In this document: piece after piece, positions 56,264-63,810 of the stretch
Layout of the letters: each line of letters opens with the position of its first letter
How positions within the stretch are numbered: position 1 is the first letter of the stretch
Source of the DNA: Sphingomonas sp. AOB5
GTDB lineage: Bacteria; Pseudomonadota; Alphaproteobacteria; Sphingomonadales; Sphingomonadaceae
Direction of reading: 5' to 3'
Assembly: GCF_029433115.1 (NCBI RefSeq)
Contig: NZ_JARNTV010000004.1
Coordinates: 62,001 to 126,000, forward strand
Length of the DNA: 64,000 nt
Program-made: the position numbers and the translations under genes
The notes under the pieces: generated by a model
Seen by the model: the letters and a program-made list of their open reading frames with translations, nothing else
Told to the model about the DNA's origin: nothing
Database searches by the model: none

Positions 56264-56854
56264 CTAGAGAGCCAGAGTGGGACACCCCTTTGGGGGTACA
56301 AGTATGGTGCCATTCCTCATGGTGGCTTGAAAGAATCTCAGACCATTTGACGGTATTTCATCAAGATCATGAGCAATCCATCCAATTTCTCGGTTCTCGC
56401 GTGAGGCGGGCTGTGGAGTGTCTGCCGTGCCGCTCTCGACTAATTCAATCGTAGCCGGATATTCGCGCGCGCCCAGATAGGGTTCTCGGAAATAGCGCCT
56501 CGAGCGGACTCGTTTGATAAACATTTTTGAGTGCATGGCTGCGATGCTATCCGAGTTAGAGTGATCGATAACATCAAAATGTGCATCGATGAGGTAATCT
56601 ACATCCAACAGTGAGATGCTGCGTATAATTCCGTGTCTAGGACTGTGTGAATTTCGGTCTTCTTCGCAGAATAATATTGGGTTGAGCACGTGAATTGCGT
56701 CCACATGCCATCGTATCTGAGGCTTCCAGTATATTGATTCGTAGATGGCGCGAGCGGCAAAGGGAGTGATCACTTCGTAGCTAATTCGATCCACCTTAAA
56801 TTCAGGTCGAGCAAAACAGGCTTTGGGGCCGGAGACGCGTATCCTAAATGCCAT
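56264..56854 (-). CDS. cas5c: Solitary type I-C Cas5 (Cas5c/Cas5d)-like protein
   Basis: A 196-residue protein. FRIRVSGPKACFARPEFKVD opens a Cas5 RAMP domain, followed by ISYEVITPFAARAIYESIYWKPQ, DAIHVLNPI and FREPYLGARE, all hallmarks of Cas5 from subtype I-C, where it cuts pre-crRNA and caps the Cascade complex. Tyr42 and His108 match two processing residues, but the Lys expected before the His is Met107. The C terminus is short. No cas3, cas8c, cas7, cas1/2 or repeat array is nearby. Base composition is AT-richer than its neighbours, so transfer is likely. The ATG at 56854 has AGGA upstream. Confidence 0.82.
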   Translation of the reverse strand: MAFRIRVSGPKACFARPEFKVDRISYEVITPFAARAIYESIYWKPQIRWHVDAIHVLNPILFCEEDRNSHSPRHGIIRSISLLDVDYLIDAHFDVIDHSNSDSIAAMHSKMFIKRVRSRRYFREPYLGAREYPATIELVESGTADTPQPASRENREIGWIAHDLDEIPSNGLRFFQATMRNGTILVPPKGCPTLAL

Positions 56855-56874
56855 AGCAGTCCTCACTATCAGTC

Positions 56875-57501
56875 CTACAGCCATCCAAGCGCGTGGAAGC
56901 TCACGGCCTGGTCGCGCGACACCAGCACATGATCGAGCACGCGAATACCGAGCGGTTTTCCAGCCTTCGCGAGCATGTCGGTGATGGTTCGATCGGAGCG
57001 ACTGGGGGTCACATCTCCCGACGGATGATTGTGGGCGATGATGAGGCCGGTTGCACCCAACTCAAGCGCTCGCCGAATAATCTCGCGGATATAGATCGGC
57101 GCCTCGTCCACGGTCCCGCGGGCCAATTCCTCTTCAGCGAGGAGCCGATTTCCGGCGTCTAGATACAGTACGCGGACGATCTCGCGATGCGCGAACCCTT
57201 GGGCTACACGCGCATATTCCATCACCGCCAAGTCGTTGCTCAAAAGCGGGCGCTCATCCAGCCGTGTACGAAGGGACCAGAGCATTGCGTCATGCGTGGC
57301 ACTGATGACCGCAACGGCCTGACGATCATTCGTTGCGCTAGCCAGCTCCGTGCTGGGCGCAGCGAGGGTTGCGGACAGGGTTCCGAACCGCTCGATGAGA
57401 CGGTGTGCTAGCTCGCGGGCTGCGCTGCCGCAGGCAGGCGTGAGAAGTTGCTCCAAGAGGGATCGGCACCGTTCTGCGCAAGGCGTGTCCGGTGACGCCA
57501 T
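56875..57501 (-). CDS. radC: RadC-family JAB-domain protein
   Basis: A 208-residue MPN/JAMM protein. The helix-hairpin-like N-terminal half is divergent. The C-terminal half has the metal site HNHPSGD at about residues 157-163, then PSRSD (Asp about 170), and the terminal VSFHALGWL. RadC proteins are common on mobile elements, and their activity is unsettled. The start is uncertain: ATG 57501 was chosen, a TTG at 57543 is an alternative, and either overlaps the upstream membrane gene. It ends 20 bases before the Cas5 start, so the two may be one transcript. Confidence 0.88.
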   Translation of the reverse strand: MASPDTPCAERCRSLLEQLLTPACGSAARELAHRLIERFGTLSATLAAPSTELASATNDRQAVAVISATHDAMLWSLRTRLDERPLLSNDLAVMEYARVAQGFAHREIVRVLYLDAGNRLLAEEELARGTVDEAPIYIREIIRRALELGATGLIIAHNHPSGDVTPSRSDRTITDMLAKAGKPLGIRVLDHVLVSRDQAVSFHALGWL

Positions 57502-57884
57502 GTCCCGATCGCGAGCAGCAGAAGGGTCGGATAGGCGTTCCAAAAGTGGAGAACTCTATAGATTTCGACGTGCCGCTCAGGGGCGGCCCACATCACGAAT
57601 TGCAGTTCGATGCCGAGGCCCAGGAACGCAGCCATCCAAATCGGCCAGTATCGGTCTGCGCGCATGGCAAGCAGAACCACCGCAACCAGCATGACGATAT
57701 CGACGGCTAGGATACCGGTCTCTCGCGAGGTGAATGCCCAGCGCCATTGCTTTGCCGCGACGTAGGTGAGCGCCACTGCGCCAAGGATGATCGCCGTTGC
57801 GATGCGTTCAGGCGCTCCACCCCTGCTGCCGGCGTAAAGGCACGTGGCAACCAAGAGCATGAGGTAGACGGCGACATTCCACAT
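57408..57884 (-). CDS. Membrane protein of unknown function, 158 aa
   Basis: Five hydrophobic segments can be counted (about residues 3-18, 28-44, 58-75, 84-100 and 117-129), with a soluble Asn/Ala-rich tail. No family is recognised. Its 3' end overlaps the radC frame by about 95 bases on the same strand, an unusually long overlap, so either the radC start lies further in or the genes are genuinely nested. Confidence 0.6.
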   Translation of the reverse strand: MWNVAVYLMLLVATCLYAGSRGGAPERIATAIILGAVALTYVAAKQWRWAFTSRETGILAVDIVMLVAVVLLAMRADRYWPIWMAAFLGLGIELQFVMWAAPERHVEIYRVLHFWNAYPTLLLLAIGTWRHRTRLAQNGADPSWSNFSRLPAAAQPAS

Positions 57885-57928
57885 GTCCCGACCGGACCAC
57901 CAGCAGATGATCCGGTCAAGGTCATGGA

Positions 57929-58282
57929 TCAGGCCGCGACGCTCGCCGCCGTGGTTAGCGATTGCTCACCGCTCGCATTCGGGCACCACGGAAAGATGTC
58001 TCCGTGATCGGTGATATCGATATCGTGCTCCTGCACGGTCTTGAGGAGGCGCTGATGCGCGAGCGCGAGGTGACGGCGGCTCTCAAGTGAGAAGGCAACG
58101 GCTTTCCCGGCTTCTTCGAGGGCGGCCTGGGTCGCCCCGAATGGAAGCCCCGCCGCCTGTCGGCCGTTCGCGATGGACGCGAGGAAAAGAGCATTGGCTT
58201 CGATATGGCTATCGGAATTGAGTTCGGCAGTGTGCAGGCGGTGTACCGCCTTCGCCACGCCCATAGAGGCGACTTCAGACAT
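57929..58282 (-). CDS. Hypothetical protein, 117 aa
   Basis: A helical soluble protein (MSEVASMGVAKAVHRLHTAE, then SHIEANALFLASIANGRQAAG and SLESRRHLALAHQRLLKTVQEHDIDITDHG). There is no membrane segment and no known motif. It lies in a run of same-strand genes from the LuxR-like regulator to radC. A start six codons later is possible. Confidence 0.6.
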   Translation of the reverse strand: MSEVASMGVAKAVHRLHTAELNSDSHIEANALFLASIANGRQAAGLPFGATQAALEEAGKAVAFSLESRRHLALAHQRLLKTVQEHDIDITDHGDIFPWCPNASGEQSLTTAASVAA

Positions 58283-58335
58283 AGTGGACCCGTCCCGCGG
58301 GACGCAGAGTCCACGCGGCCTTTCTGACTAAGCGT

Positions 58336-58902
58336 TTAGGGACGCGGGCGGTCGAGCGTTACGATCGCACCCGCGACAGTCAGAACGGCAATGCCAATGC
58401 CGGCTCCCATGCCGACTACCAGCAAGGCGATCAGAACGAGACGACGAAGTGGAGGAACACTTCGTGGACTACGCTCCGGCCCGGGAATGGGCGACCAACT
58501 CAGCATGTTGGGCGGACTAGAAAGAGCCGAATATGCTTTCAGCTCCTCGCGAACTCGTAGCCCCCCAACGGCCTCGTCGGCCGGTTCCCCGTCAGACTGC
58601 GAGGGTTCGATTGCCGGGACATCGACCGTTGGCTCAACGCGGGAAATTTGCTCGCGTACCGAATACGTGCCCTCGCGCTCCTCAAACTCACGAAGCAACC
58701 GTGCGGCTTCGCGGCTGCTCGCGGCGCGTAACGTCGCGCGAGCGCCGGCTAGATGGCCCTCAACGGTGCGCAGGCTAATGCCGAGCTCGTCGGCTATCTG
58801 GTGGAGATCCTTGAGTTCGCCCACGAGACGGAGACAGCTACGTTGCCGCTCGGTGAGCGACTTCACGCGTTCCGCAAACTGCTCCCAATCAGGCTGTGGC
58901 AT
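58336..58902 (-). CDS. LuxR-type HTH regulator with C-terminal membrane helix
   Basis: A 188-residue protein. The N-terminal helix-turn-helix is RVKSLTERQRSCLRLVGELK, then IADELGISLRTVEGHLAGAR (about residues 37-56), as in LuxR/GerE or sigma-70 region 4 domains. A disordered acidic linker leads to one membrane helix (about residues 157-182). A membrane-tethered DNA-binding protein is implied, and proteolytic release or ToxR-like action would be needed. The signal is unknown. It leads the same-strand run towards radC. Confidence 0.82.
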   Translation of the reverse strand: MPQPDWEQFAERVKSLTERQRSCLRLVGELKDLHQIADELGISLRTVEGHLAGARATLRAASSREAARLLREFEEREGTYSVREQISRVEPTVDVPAIEPSQSDGEPADEAVGGLRVREELKAYSALSSPPNMLSWSPIPGPERSPRSVPPLRRLVLIALLVVGMGAGIGIAVLTVAGAIVTLDRPRP

Positions 58903-58994
58903 GCCTAGGGCCTGTTACGCTACGGCGCGTGCCAAGGGAACCGACTGTTGGTGGATTTGCAGAGAATCAGAACAAGCGGAGAAGGCGGCAGGCT

Positions 58995-59111
58995 ATGAGC
59001 AAACGCGGCTTTCGGAGGATTGGAGGCGCGGTTGAACCCGTTATCCTCGGCGTGTTGGTGATCGGCTCGGTGCTAGCGGGCATCTGGAGCGCCATGGCCT
59101 GGCTATTCTAG
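58995..59111 (+). CDS. Small membrane protein, 38 aa
   Basis: MSKRGFRRIGGAVEP is followed by one membrane helix of about 20 residues (VILGVLVIGSVLAGIW). GGCGGCAGG precedes the ATG. The open frame extends upstream to 58896, but that part lacks a ribosome site. Its last nine bases overlap the end of the convergent XRE gene. The function is unknown. Confidence 0.5.
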   Translation: MSKRGFRRIGGAVEPVILGVLVIGSVLAGIWSAMAWLF

Positions 59112-59342
59112 CCCCTTGAGCACTTCGGCCGGATCGACGTTGAGGATGCGGCAGAACCGGACAAATTCCCAGACGTCCATGCGCCGCTGCTTGCGTTCCA
59201 TTCGGCTGATGAATGTCTGCTCCTCACCGTACTGAGCAGCAAGTTCGACCTGGCTCATTCCGACTGCCCGCCGACGCGCGATCAGGCGATCGATGATCTC
59301 GATATATTGCGGCTCGAATGCGGACTTGCGGGCTTGGGGCAT
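59103..59342 (-). CDS. XRE-family HTH transcriptional regulator
   Basis: A 79-residue Cro/C1-type helix-turn-helix protein: IEIIDRLIARRRAVGMSQVE, then LAAQYGEEQTFISRMERKQRRMDVWEFVRFC. The recognition helix is about residues 37-50. A start four codons upstream (GTG 59354) is possible. It is divergent from the lipoprotein gene at 59444, with a palindromic operator-like site between them, so it probably represses itself and its neighbour. Confidence 0.9.
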   Translation of the reverse strand: MPQARKSAFEPQYIEIIDRLIARRRAVGMSQVELAAQYGEEQTFISRMERKQRRMDVWEFVRFCRILNVDPAEVLKGLE

Positions 59343-59358
59343 CTGCCCGCCCACTGAC

Positions 59359-59405
59359 AGGGCGTTTTAGAATAGTGCAAAACGCCCTATGGTAAATCGC
59401 CCTAT
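59359..59405. promoter_or_regulatory. Operator-like repeats between XRE regulator and lipoprotein gene
   Basis: The perfect ten-base arms AGGGCGTTTT (59359-59368) and AAAACGCCCT (59379-59388) are followed by a further CGCCCTAT at 59398-59405 repeating the one at 59383-59390. These three half-sites, within 50 bases of the regulator start, are a likely binding site for the XRE protein. Confidence 0.65.
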
Positions 59406-59443
59406 TTCGATGTATTCCAACCGCACATTTGGTGGGGGAAGGC

Positions 59444-60115
59444 ATGAAAGCGCATCGACTGATTGCGGCCGCTGGCGCCGCGTCACTACTCTCGGCATGC
59501 ATGGGTGGCGGAGGCGGGGTGAACTCCGCCTCCAGTAGCGCGATAGACGCGAAAGCGCCTGAGACCTTCGCCTATGCGCCTGCCAGTGATCGCAGCATCC
59601 GCGTATCGGTCGATCAGGTGCTCATGCAGGGCCAGCGGGGCTATCTCCCCAAGGATCGCAACTGGCTGCAGCTCCAGCTCACCGTCACCAATGTCGGCCG
59701 CCAGACCATCCAACTGAGCGACGTGCGTGCTCGGCTCAACAATGGAGTGGTAATCGCTGCAGCTGGTACGGGGCATGAGCTAGCGGCGGCCCCGAGCTTC
59801 GGCGGGACTGCCGCCAAGTCGCTTGGGATCGGGGTGGCCGGTCAGGTCGCCGGTTCGCTCATCTTCCCGCCGCTCGCGCTTGTGGCGGGCGGTATCGGCC
59901 TCGCCAATATGCTTGGAGGTCATGAGAGTTGGCGTAAGCGATTGCAGCGCATCGAAGGGTCGCTCCTTCGCGCTCAGGCCATTGCGCCGGGAACGAGCGT
60001 AACCGGAAACGTCTATGTTCCGGCAGTCCGCGGCCAGACCGCGCTTATCGTCTTCTACGTGGCCGGTGGCCGCTCGCAGTCGCTTGTGGTGGCGCGAACG
60101 GGAGCCACCTTATGA
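59444..60115 (+). CDS. Putative lipoprotein, 223 aa
   Basis: The signal sequence ends in lipobox LLSAC (Cys at about residue 19), followed by a Gly-rich stretch. The mature part has a beta-rich domain (SIRVSVDQVLMQGQRGYLP, then LQLTVTNVGRQTIQLSDVRA), a central Gly/Ala hydrophobic segment (about 125-155), and a C-terminal strand pair ending VVARTGATL. No family is recognised. GGGGGAAGG precedes the ATG, and a GTG five codons earlier is less likely. It is under the operator described and coupled to the next gene by ATGA. Confidence 0.65.
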   Translation: MKAHRLIAAAGAASLLSACMGGGGGVNSASSSAIDAKAPETFAYAPASDRSIRVSVDQVLMQGQRGYLPKDRNWLQLQLTVTNVGRQTIQLSDVRARLNNGVVIAAAGTGHELAAAPSFGGTAAKSLGIGVAGQVAGSLIFPPLALVAGGIGLANMLGGHESWRKRLQRIEGSLLRAQAIAPGTSVTGNVYVPAVRGQTALIVFYVAGGRSQSLVVARTGATL

Positions 60116-60555
60116 TCCGCCGTATATCCATGATCGTGACGTGCCTGAGTCTAGCGCCGCTCGTCTCTGGCTGCGACAGCACCAAACTGGGCGCGGCCGA
60201 TCAGCAGCGCCTCACCGATCAATTCTATCAGTACCTCAAGAGCAAGACGTTCCGAGCCAATGGCGCGGTGTCGTGCAGCGAGACCTTTGATCTCGGTCCT
60301 GCGCGCCTCCTGGACGCAACGTCGTCAGGCGACACCGGGAAGCTGCGCATCGCGGTCGAGGTGACCTACAAAGGACCCTATCGCTACTACCTAGGCCGCT
60401 ATCCTGCGATCCATCACCCCGGAGCCGTTTGCTATGGCGCGCCTCCGAATGGCTGGGATAATGGACAGATCAGCACCTCCCGCTACGAGGTGCTCGTGGA
60501 GCGGTGGGATTCGGGATGGCGCATTAAACAGCCGCAGGACTTTCAACTGTTCTAG
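60112..60555 (+). CDS. Putative lipoprotein, 147 aa
   Basis: The signal peptide ends in LVSGC (Cys at about residue 21). The mature domain, with two further cysteines (AVSCSE and AVCYG), is rich in Tyr and Arg (GPYRYYLGRYPAIHHPG). The family is unknown. It overlaps the upstream lipoprotein gene by four bases and is followed by the VirB2-like gene. The three may build or decorate an envelope structure, which is inference from order only. Confidence 0.65.
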   Translation: MIRRISMIVTCLSLAPLVSGCDSTKLGAADQQRLTDQFYQYLKSKTFRANGAVSCSETFDLGPARLLDATSSGDTGKLRIAVEVTYKGPYRYYLGRYPAIHHPGAVCYGAPPNGWDNGQISTSRYEVLVERWDSGWRIKQPQDFQLF

Positions 60556-60621
60556 CTGCTGCTGGTTGAAAGACGCGCTGAGCCGATCGCTTGTGATGTT
60601 CGCTAGGCACTAGTTGGGAAA

Positions 60622-60996
60622 ATGCGCGTGACGCTGGATATCTTATCAGGGCATCTTGCCGATCCGCAGGGCGCAAACCCGATCGTGGCCGCGGTTGCGT
60701 GGCTTGAAGGCACGCTTCTCGGCACAGTCGCAACTGCCGTAGCGGTGGTTGCGATTGCCTCAGTAGGCCTGGCTATGTTGGGGGCGCGCCTCGACCTTCG
60801 CCGCGGCGCGACCGTCATCATGGGCTGCTTTATTCTGTTTGGTGCGTCGAGCATCGTCGCCGGCGTGCGAAGCGCTTCAGCTTCATTTGGTGGTGATGGT
60901 GCGCAGCATGTGGCCATAGACGAATCGCCGCCGATCGTCGTGCCTCCGTCTAAGCCTCGCAAAGACCCTTACGCCGGTGCGTCCTTGCTTCCTTAG
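60622..60996 (+). CDS. VirB2/TrbC-like pilin protein
   Basis: A 124-residue protein. Two hydrophobic helices (about residues 22-50, starting PIVAAVAWLEGTLLGTVA, and about 64-84, MGCFILFGASSIVAG) are separated by a short basic loop (ARLDLRRGA), the VirB2/TrbC pattern. A Pro-rich tail follows. Normally this pilin polymerises into a type IV secretion pilus, but no other VirB gene is present in the window, so it is an orphan here. Confidence 0.75.
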   Translation: MRVTLDILSGHLADPQGANPIVAAVAWLEGTLLGTVATAVAVVAIASVGLAMLGARLDLRRGATVIMGCFILFGASSIVAGVRSASASFGGDGAQHVAIDESPPIVVPPSKPRKDPYAGASLLP

Positions 60997-61150
60997 TCGA
61001 TGACATAGGAGCGTCTCGATGAGTTGCGATTGGCTCCATTATGGTATTAAATCGCTGATCGAAAGGGGGCGCCGATCTTTGCCTCCCCTTCGCAGCCGGG
61101 GGGCTTGTTATGAATGTGCTGCGCGCAATCGCGCTTGATGCCCTCGCGCA

Positions 61151-61549
61151 ATGGGAGGGCACGTGTCTCGAATAATCCGAACGAAGCTGCTGGTATCGTC
61201 AGCTATCATCGGTCTCATAGGCGTGAGCGCTGCAAACGCCGAAGAAACCGTCGTCTACGTCTATGATGCGTTGGGTCGCCTGGTGGCCGTTCGAACGACA
61301 GGAACGGTCAACAACGGACAAACCAACTCCATCTGCTATGATCGGGCTGGAAACCGTCTCAAATATAAATCGGACCCATCTGCGACGCTGGCTACGTGCC
61401 TGCCGCTGGGGCCGGTTCCCGAGCCAAGTCCGCTTCCCACACCTACACCCAGCCCGACACCCACTCCGGCGCCAACCCCCACGCCAACACCGCCGGGGGG
61501 TGGAGACGATGGGTGTCATTGGGTCGGTGAACAATATGTCTGCGAATAG
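61151..61549 (+). CDS. Small secreted YD/RHS-repeat protein with Pro-Thr tail
   Basis: A 132-residue protein. The signal peptide ends at SAANA (about residue 30). It is followed by a YD repeat (VYVYDALGRLVAVRTTG) and a second Tyr-Asp pair (CYDRAGNRLKY), then a low-complexity PTPTPSPT region (about 90-118) and a Cys-containing end. ATG 61151 or GTG 61163 could be the start, since GGGAGG precedes the GTG. It probably belongs with the large RHS genes downstream. Confidence 0.7.
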   Translation: MGGHVSRIIRTKLLVSSAIIGLIGVSAANAEETVVYVYDALGRLVAVRTTGTVNNGQTNSICYDRAGNRLKYKSDPSATLATCLPLGPVPEPSPLPTPTPSPTPTPAPTPTPTPPGGGDDGCHWVGEQYVCE

Positions 61550-61590
61550 CAAATTCGCAGCGTGATTCTTCTATATCGGGATGCAGTGAC

Positions 61591-63810
61591 ATGCACGTAT
61601 TGACTGGCAGCGCACGCACCGTGTCGCGCGGCGGCAACCAGACAACCGACTCGAGAACGACCCTGTTGGCAAAATCTGCTCTGTCACTGGTGATGGTGCT
61701 TGCTCAAGTGACGTGTGGTTGGGAAGCCCACGCGCAGTCGCAGGCGCAGGTAAGCGCGCCTCCACCTGAGCAGTACACGATTTCACCAGGCGGCGTGGAC
61801 ATGCGCTCTGGCGTATATGCGTATCGTATGGCCGACCTGTCGGTGCCGAAGTTCGATCTTGAGCGCACCGACGCCGCCGGTCTTCCGGGTTCCCCCGCGC
61901 CGTTCGCCAGCATGGGGCATAACTGGAGTATCATGCTGACGGAACGTCGGCAGAATCTGATTTCTCATGCAATCGTGAGCGCAGGGCAGTCCGATTATCA
62001 GGTCTATGTCTCGGTCGATGGCCGGACCGAGACATTCCAGGCATTGGGCATCGATTGGCCCTTCGAACAAATGTCGCGGACACCGATGGCGCGTCTCGCC
62101 CATACCGGTTCGCGTGGCGCTGGTGGTGAAGTGTACACCTACACGGCTGCGGACGGCTCCACGATCGTGTTCAGAGCGCTGCCTGCGATCGGTGCAGCAG
62201 ACTGCTCGACTACAATACGATGCGCCTATGCGTCGGAAGTGAATGCGGTCGATGGCACGAAGTATACGCTGCAATATGATACCCGCACGACCGGCAACCG
62301 GGCGCGGCTGAAGAGCGTTACAAGCAGTCGTGGGTATCTGCTCCTGTTCGAATACACGAACGCCGACTGGAACCTAGTTACCAAGGCATGCATCTATAAC
62401 CTTGCGGCTTCGCTGGCGCCGACAGACGGCCTTTGCTCGTCGGCTGCATTGGCCACCACCAGCTATAGCTATACCAGTTACGCGAGCGAGCCGAAGCTGG
62501 CCAGCGTTACGGATGCGGCCGGCAAGGTGTGGACCTTCGCCTATGCGGCGGGAACGATCGGATCCAAGACATATCAGAAGGTCAGCTATTCCCGGCCCGA
62601 TGAGACCACCCCTTGGCTCGTCAACTGGACGGCGCCACAGAAGAACAGTTTCTTCGTCGACCAAGATGTCACCTGGAAGCAGGATTTCGCTGACGGATCG
62701 ACCTATTCCTATAATTTCGACTTCAGCCCGAGCCAGATTGGCGCGCCTCCCGGGGCGCCAGAGCATGTGCTTGCTGGGGGCACCTACACAGATAATCTCG
62801 GACGCACGACCACGGTAACTTTTGGTTTTCCGGAAGTCCCCTACTCGATGAGCAATCAGCTGCCGGGGTCCGGGACCGGCGTCATCCTGTTGTACCACCT
62901 GCAAAAGCCGACGCTCCCGGCAATTCTCACCAGCCGATCCGATCCGGACTATGATCTGAATGTCATGGCGAATGATCAGAGGGATGCGTTCAACAATGTC
63001 CTGCTGACTTCCGATCTTCTCCAACAGGCGCACTGCAACGAGTGCTCTGGCCCAGCGGGATATAAGTTCAACATCGCATATCAAATCACGCCCGGACCGA
63101 CGGCGGTTACCGACGCGCTCGGACGAACGACAAGCTTCGATTATTGCGATAAGGCAGTCGTATACCCGCAATATGAGCCATTCACTTGTCTTACCGTGGG
63201 GTTGATCCAGTCATGGACAGACCCTGAAGGTATCCGGACGGAATATAAATATCTGAGCAGCCGTCGCACGGAGAGCCGGCGGATCGCGAAGCCGGGTTCG
63301 GGGCTGGTCGATATCGTCGAAAGTGCAACCTATTCGGACTGCACCTCGATGAAGGTCTGTCAGCAACCCCTGACCGTCACCGACGCCAATCAGAACACCA
63401 CGACCTATACCTACGATCCAGCGCACGGAGGCGTTCTCACGGAAGTCAGGCCTGCGGTGAACGGCGTCTCCCCCGCGAAGAAATACAGCTATTCGCAGCG
63501 ATATGCGTGGATCAAGAACAGCGGCGGCGGATACAGCCAATCGACTGCCGCGCAGTGGCTGCTGACCGAGGTCAGGACGTGTATCTCAAGCACGTTGAAC
63601 CTGACTACAGGGACCTGTGCCGCCGGAACATCCGATCTTGTGATAACCAACTATGATTATGGCCCGGATTCGGGGCCGAACAATCTGTTGCTTCGTGGAA
63701 CGGTCGTGACGTCGAACGGGACCAGTCTGCGAACCTGCTATGGGTACGATAAGGCAGGCAACAAGATCAGCGAGACCACACCGCGTGCGGAGTTGACCGC
63801 ATGTCTGTGA
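61591..63810 (+). CDS. Large secreted RHS/YD-repeat protein
   Basis: A 739-residue protein. A long N-terminal signal (about residues 1-50, ending AHAQ) is followed by PPPEQYTISPGGVDMRSGVY, then many YD-like beta repeats such as YTNADWN, ALGRTTSFDYCDK and TTYTYDPAHGG. RHS proteins form a beta shell and often deliver a variable C-terminal toxin. Here the frame ends without a clear toxin domain, seven bases after the start of another RHS-like frame. Cysteines are frequent, fitting a periplasmic or extracellular setting. Confidence 0.8.
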   Translation: MHVLTGSARTVSRGGNQTTDSRTTLLAKSALSLVMVLAQVTCGWEAHAQSQAQVSAPPPEQYTISPGGVDMRSGVYAYRMADLSVPKFDLERTDAAGLPGSPAPFASMGHNWSIMLTERRQNLISHAIVSAGQSDYQVYVSVDGRTETFQALGIDWPFEQMSRTPMARLAHTGSRGAGGEVYTYTAADGSTIVFRALPAIGAADCSTTIRCAYASEVNAVDGTKYTLQYDTRTTGNRARLKSVTSSRGYLLLFEYTNADWNLVTKACIYNLAASLAPTDGLCSSAALATTSYSYTSYASEPKLASVTDAAGKVWTFAYAAGTIGSKTYQKVSYSRPDETTPWLVNWTAPQKNSFFVDQDVTWKQDFADGSTYSYNFDFSPSQIGAPPGAPEHVLAGGTYTDNLGRTTTVTFGFPEVPYSMSNQLPGSGTGVILLYHLQKPTLPAILTSRSDPDYDLNVMANDQRDAFNNVLLTSDLLQQAHCNECSGPAGYKFNIAYQITPGPTAVTDALGRTTSFDYCDKAVVYPQYEPFTCLTVGLIQSWTDPEGIRTEYKYLSSRRTESRRIAKPGSGLVDIVESATYSDCTSMKVCQQPLTVTDANQNTTTYTYDPAHGGVLTEVRPAVNGVSPAKKYSYSQRYAWIKNSGGGYSQSTAAQWLLTEVRTCISSTLNLTTGTCAAGTSDLVITNYDYGPDSGPNNLLLRGTVVTSNGTSLRTCYGYDKAGNKISETTPRAELTACL

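Noticed and set aside
56238..56293. CCAAAGGGG/CCCCTTTGG inverted repeat around the cas5 3' end, considered as a CRISPR repeat or terminator
   Set aside because: Only nine-base arms with a 38-base gap, a single occurrence, one arm inside the coding region, and no repeat-spacer periodicity. No CRISPR array was seen anywhere in the window.
61000..61110. Riboswitch before the small RHS gene
   Set aside because: The CCCCTTCGCAGCCGGGG hairpin is visible, but no conserved aptamer core (such as cyclic-di-GMP or cobalamin) can be recognised.
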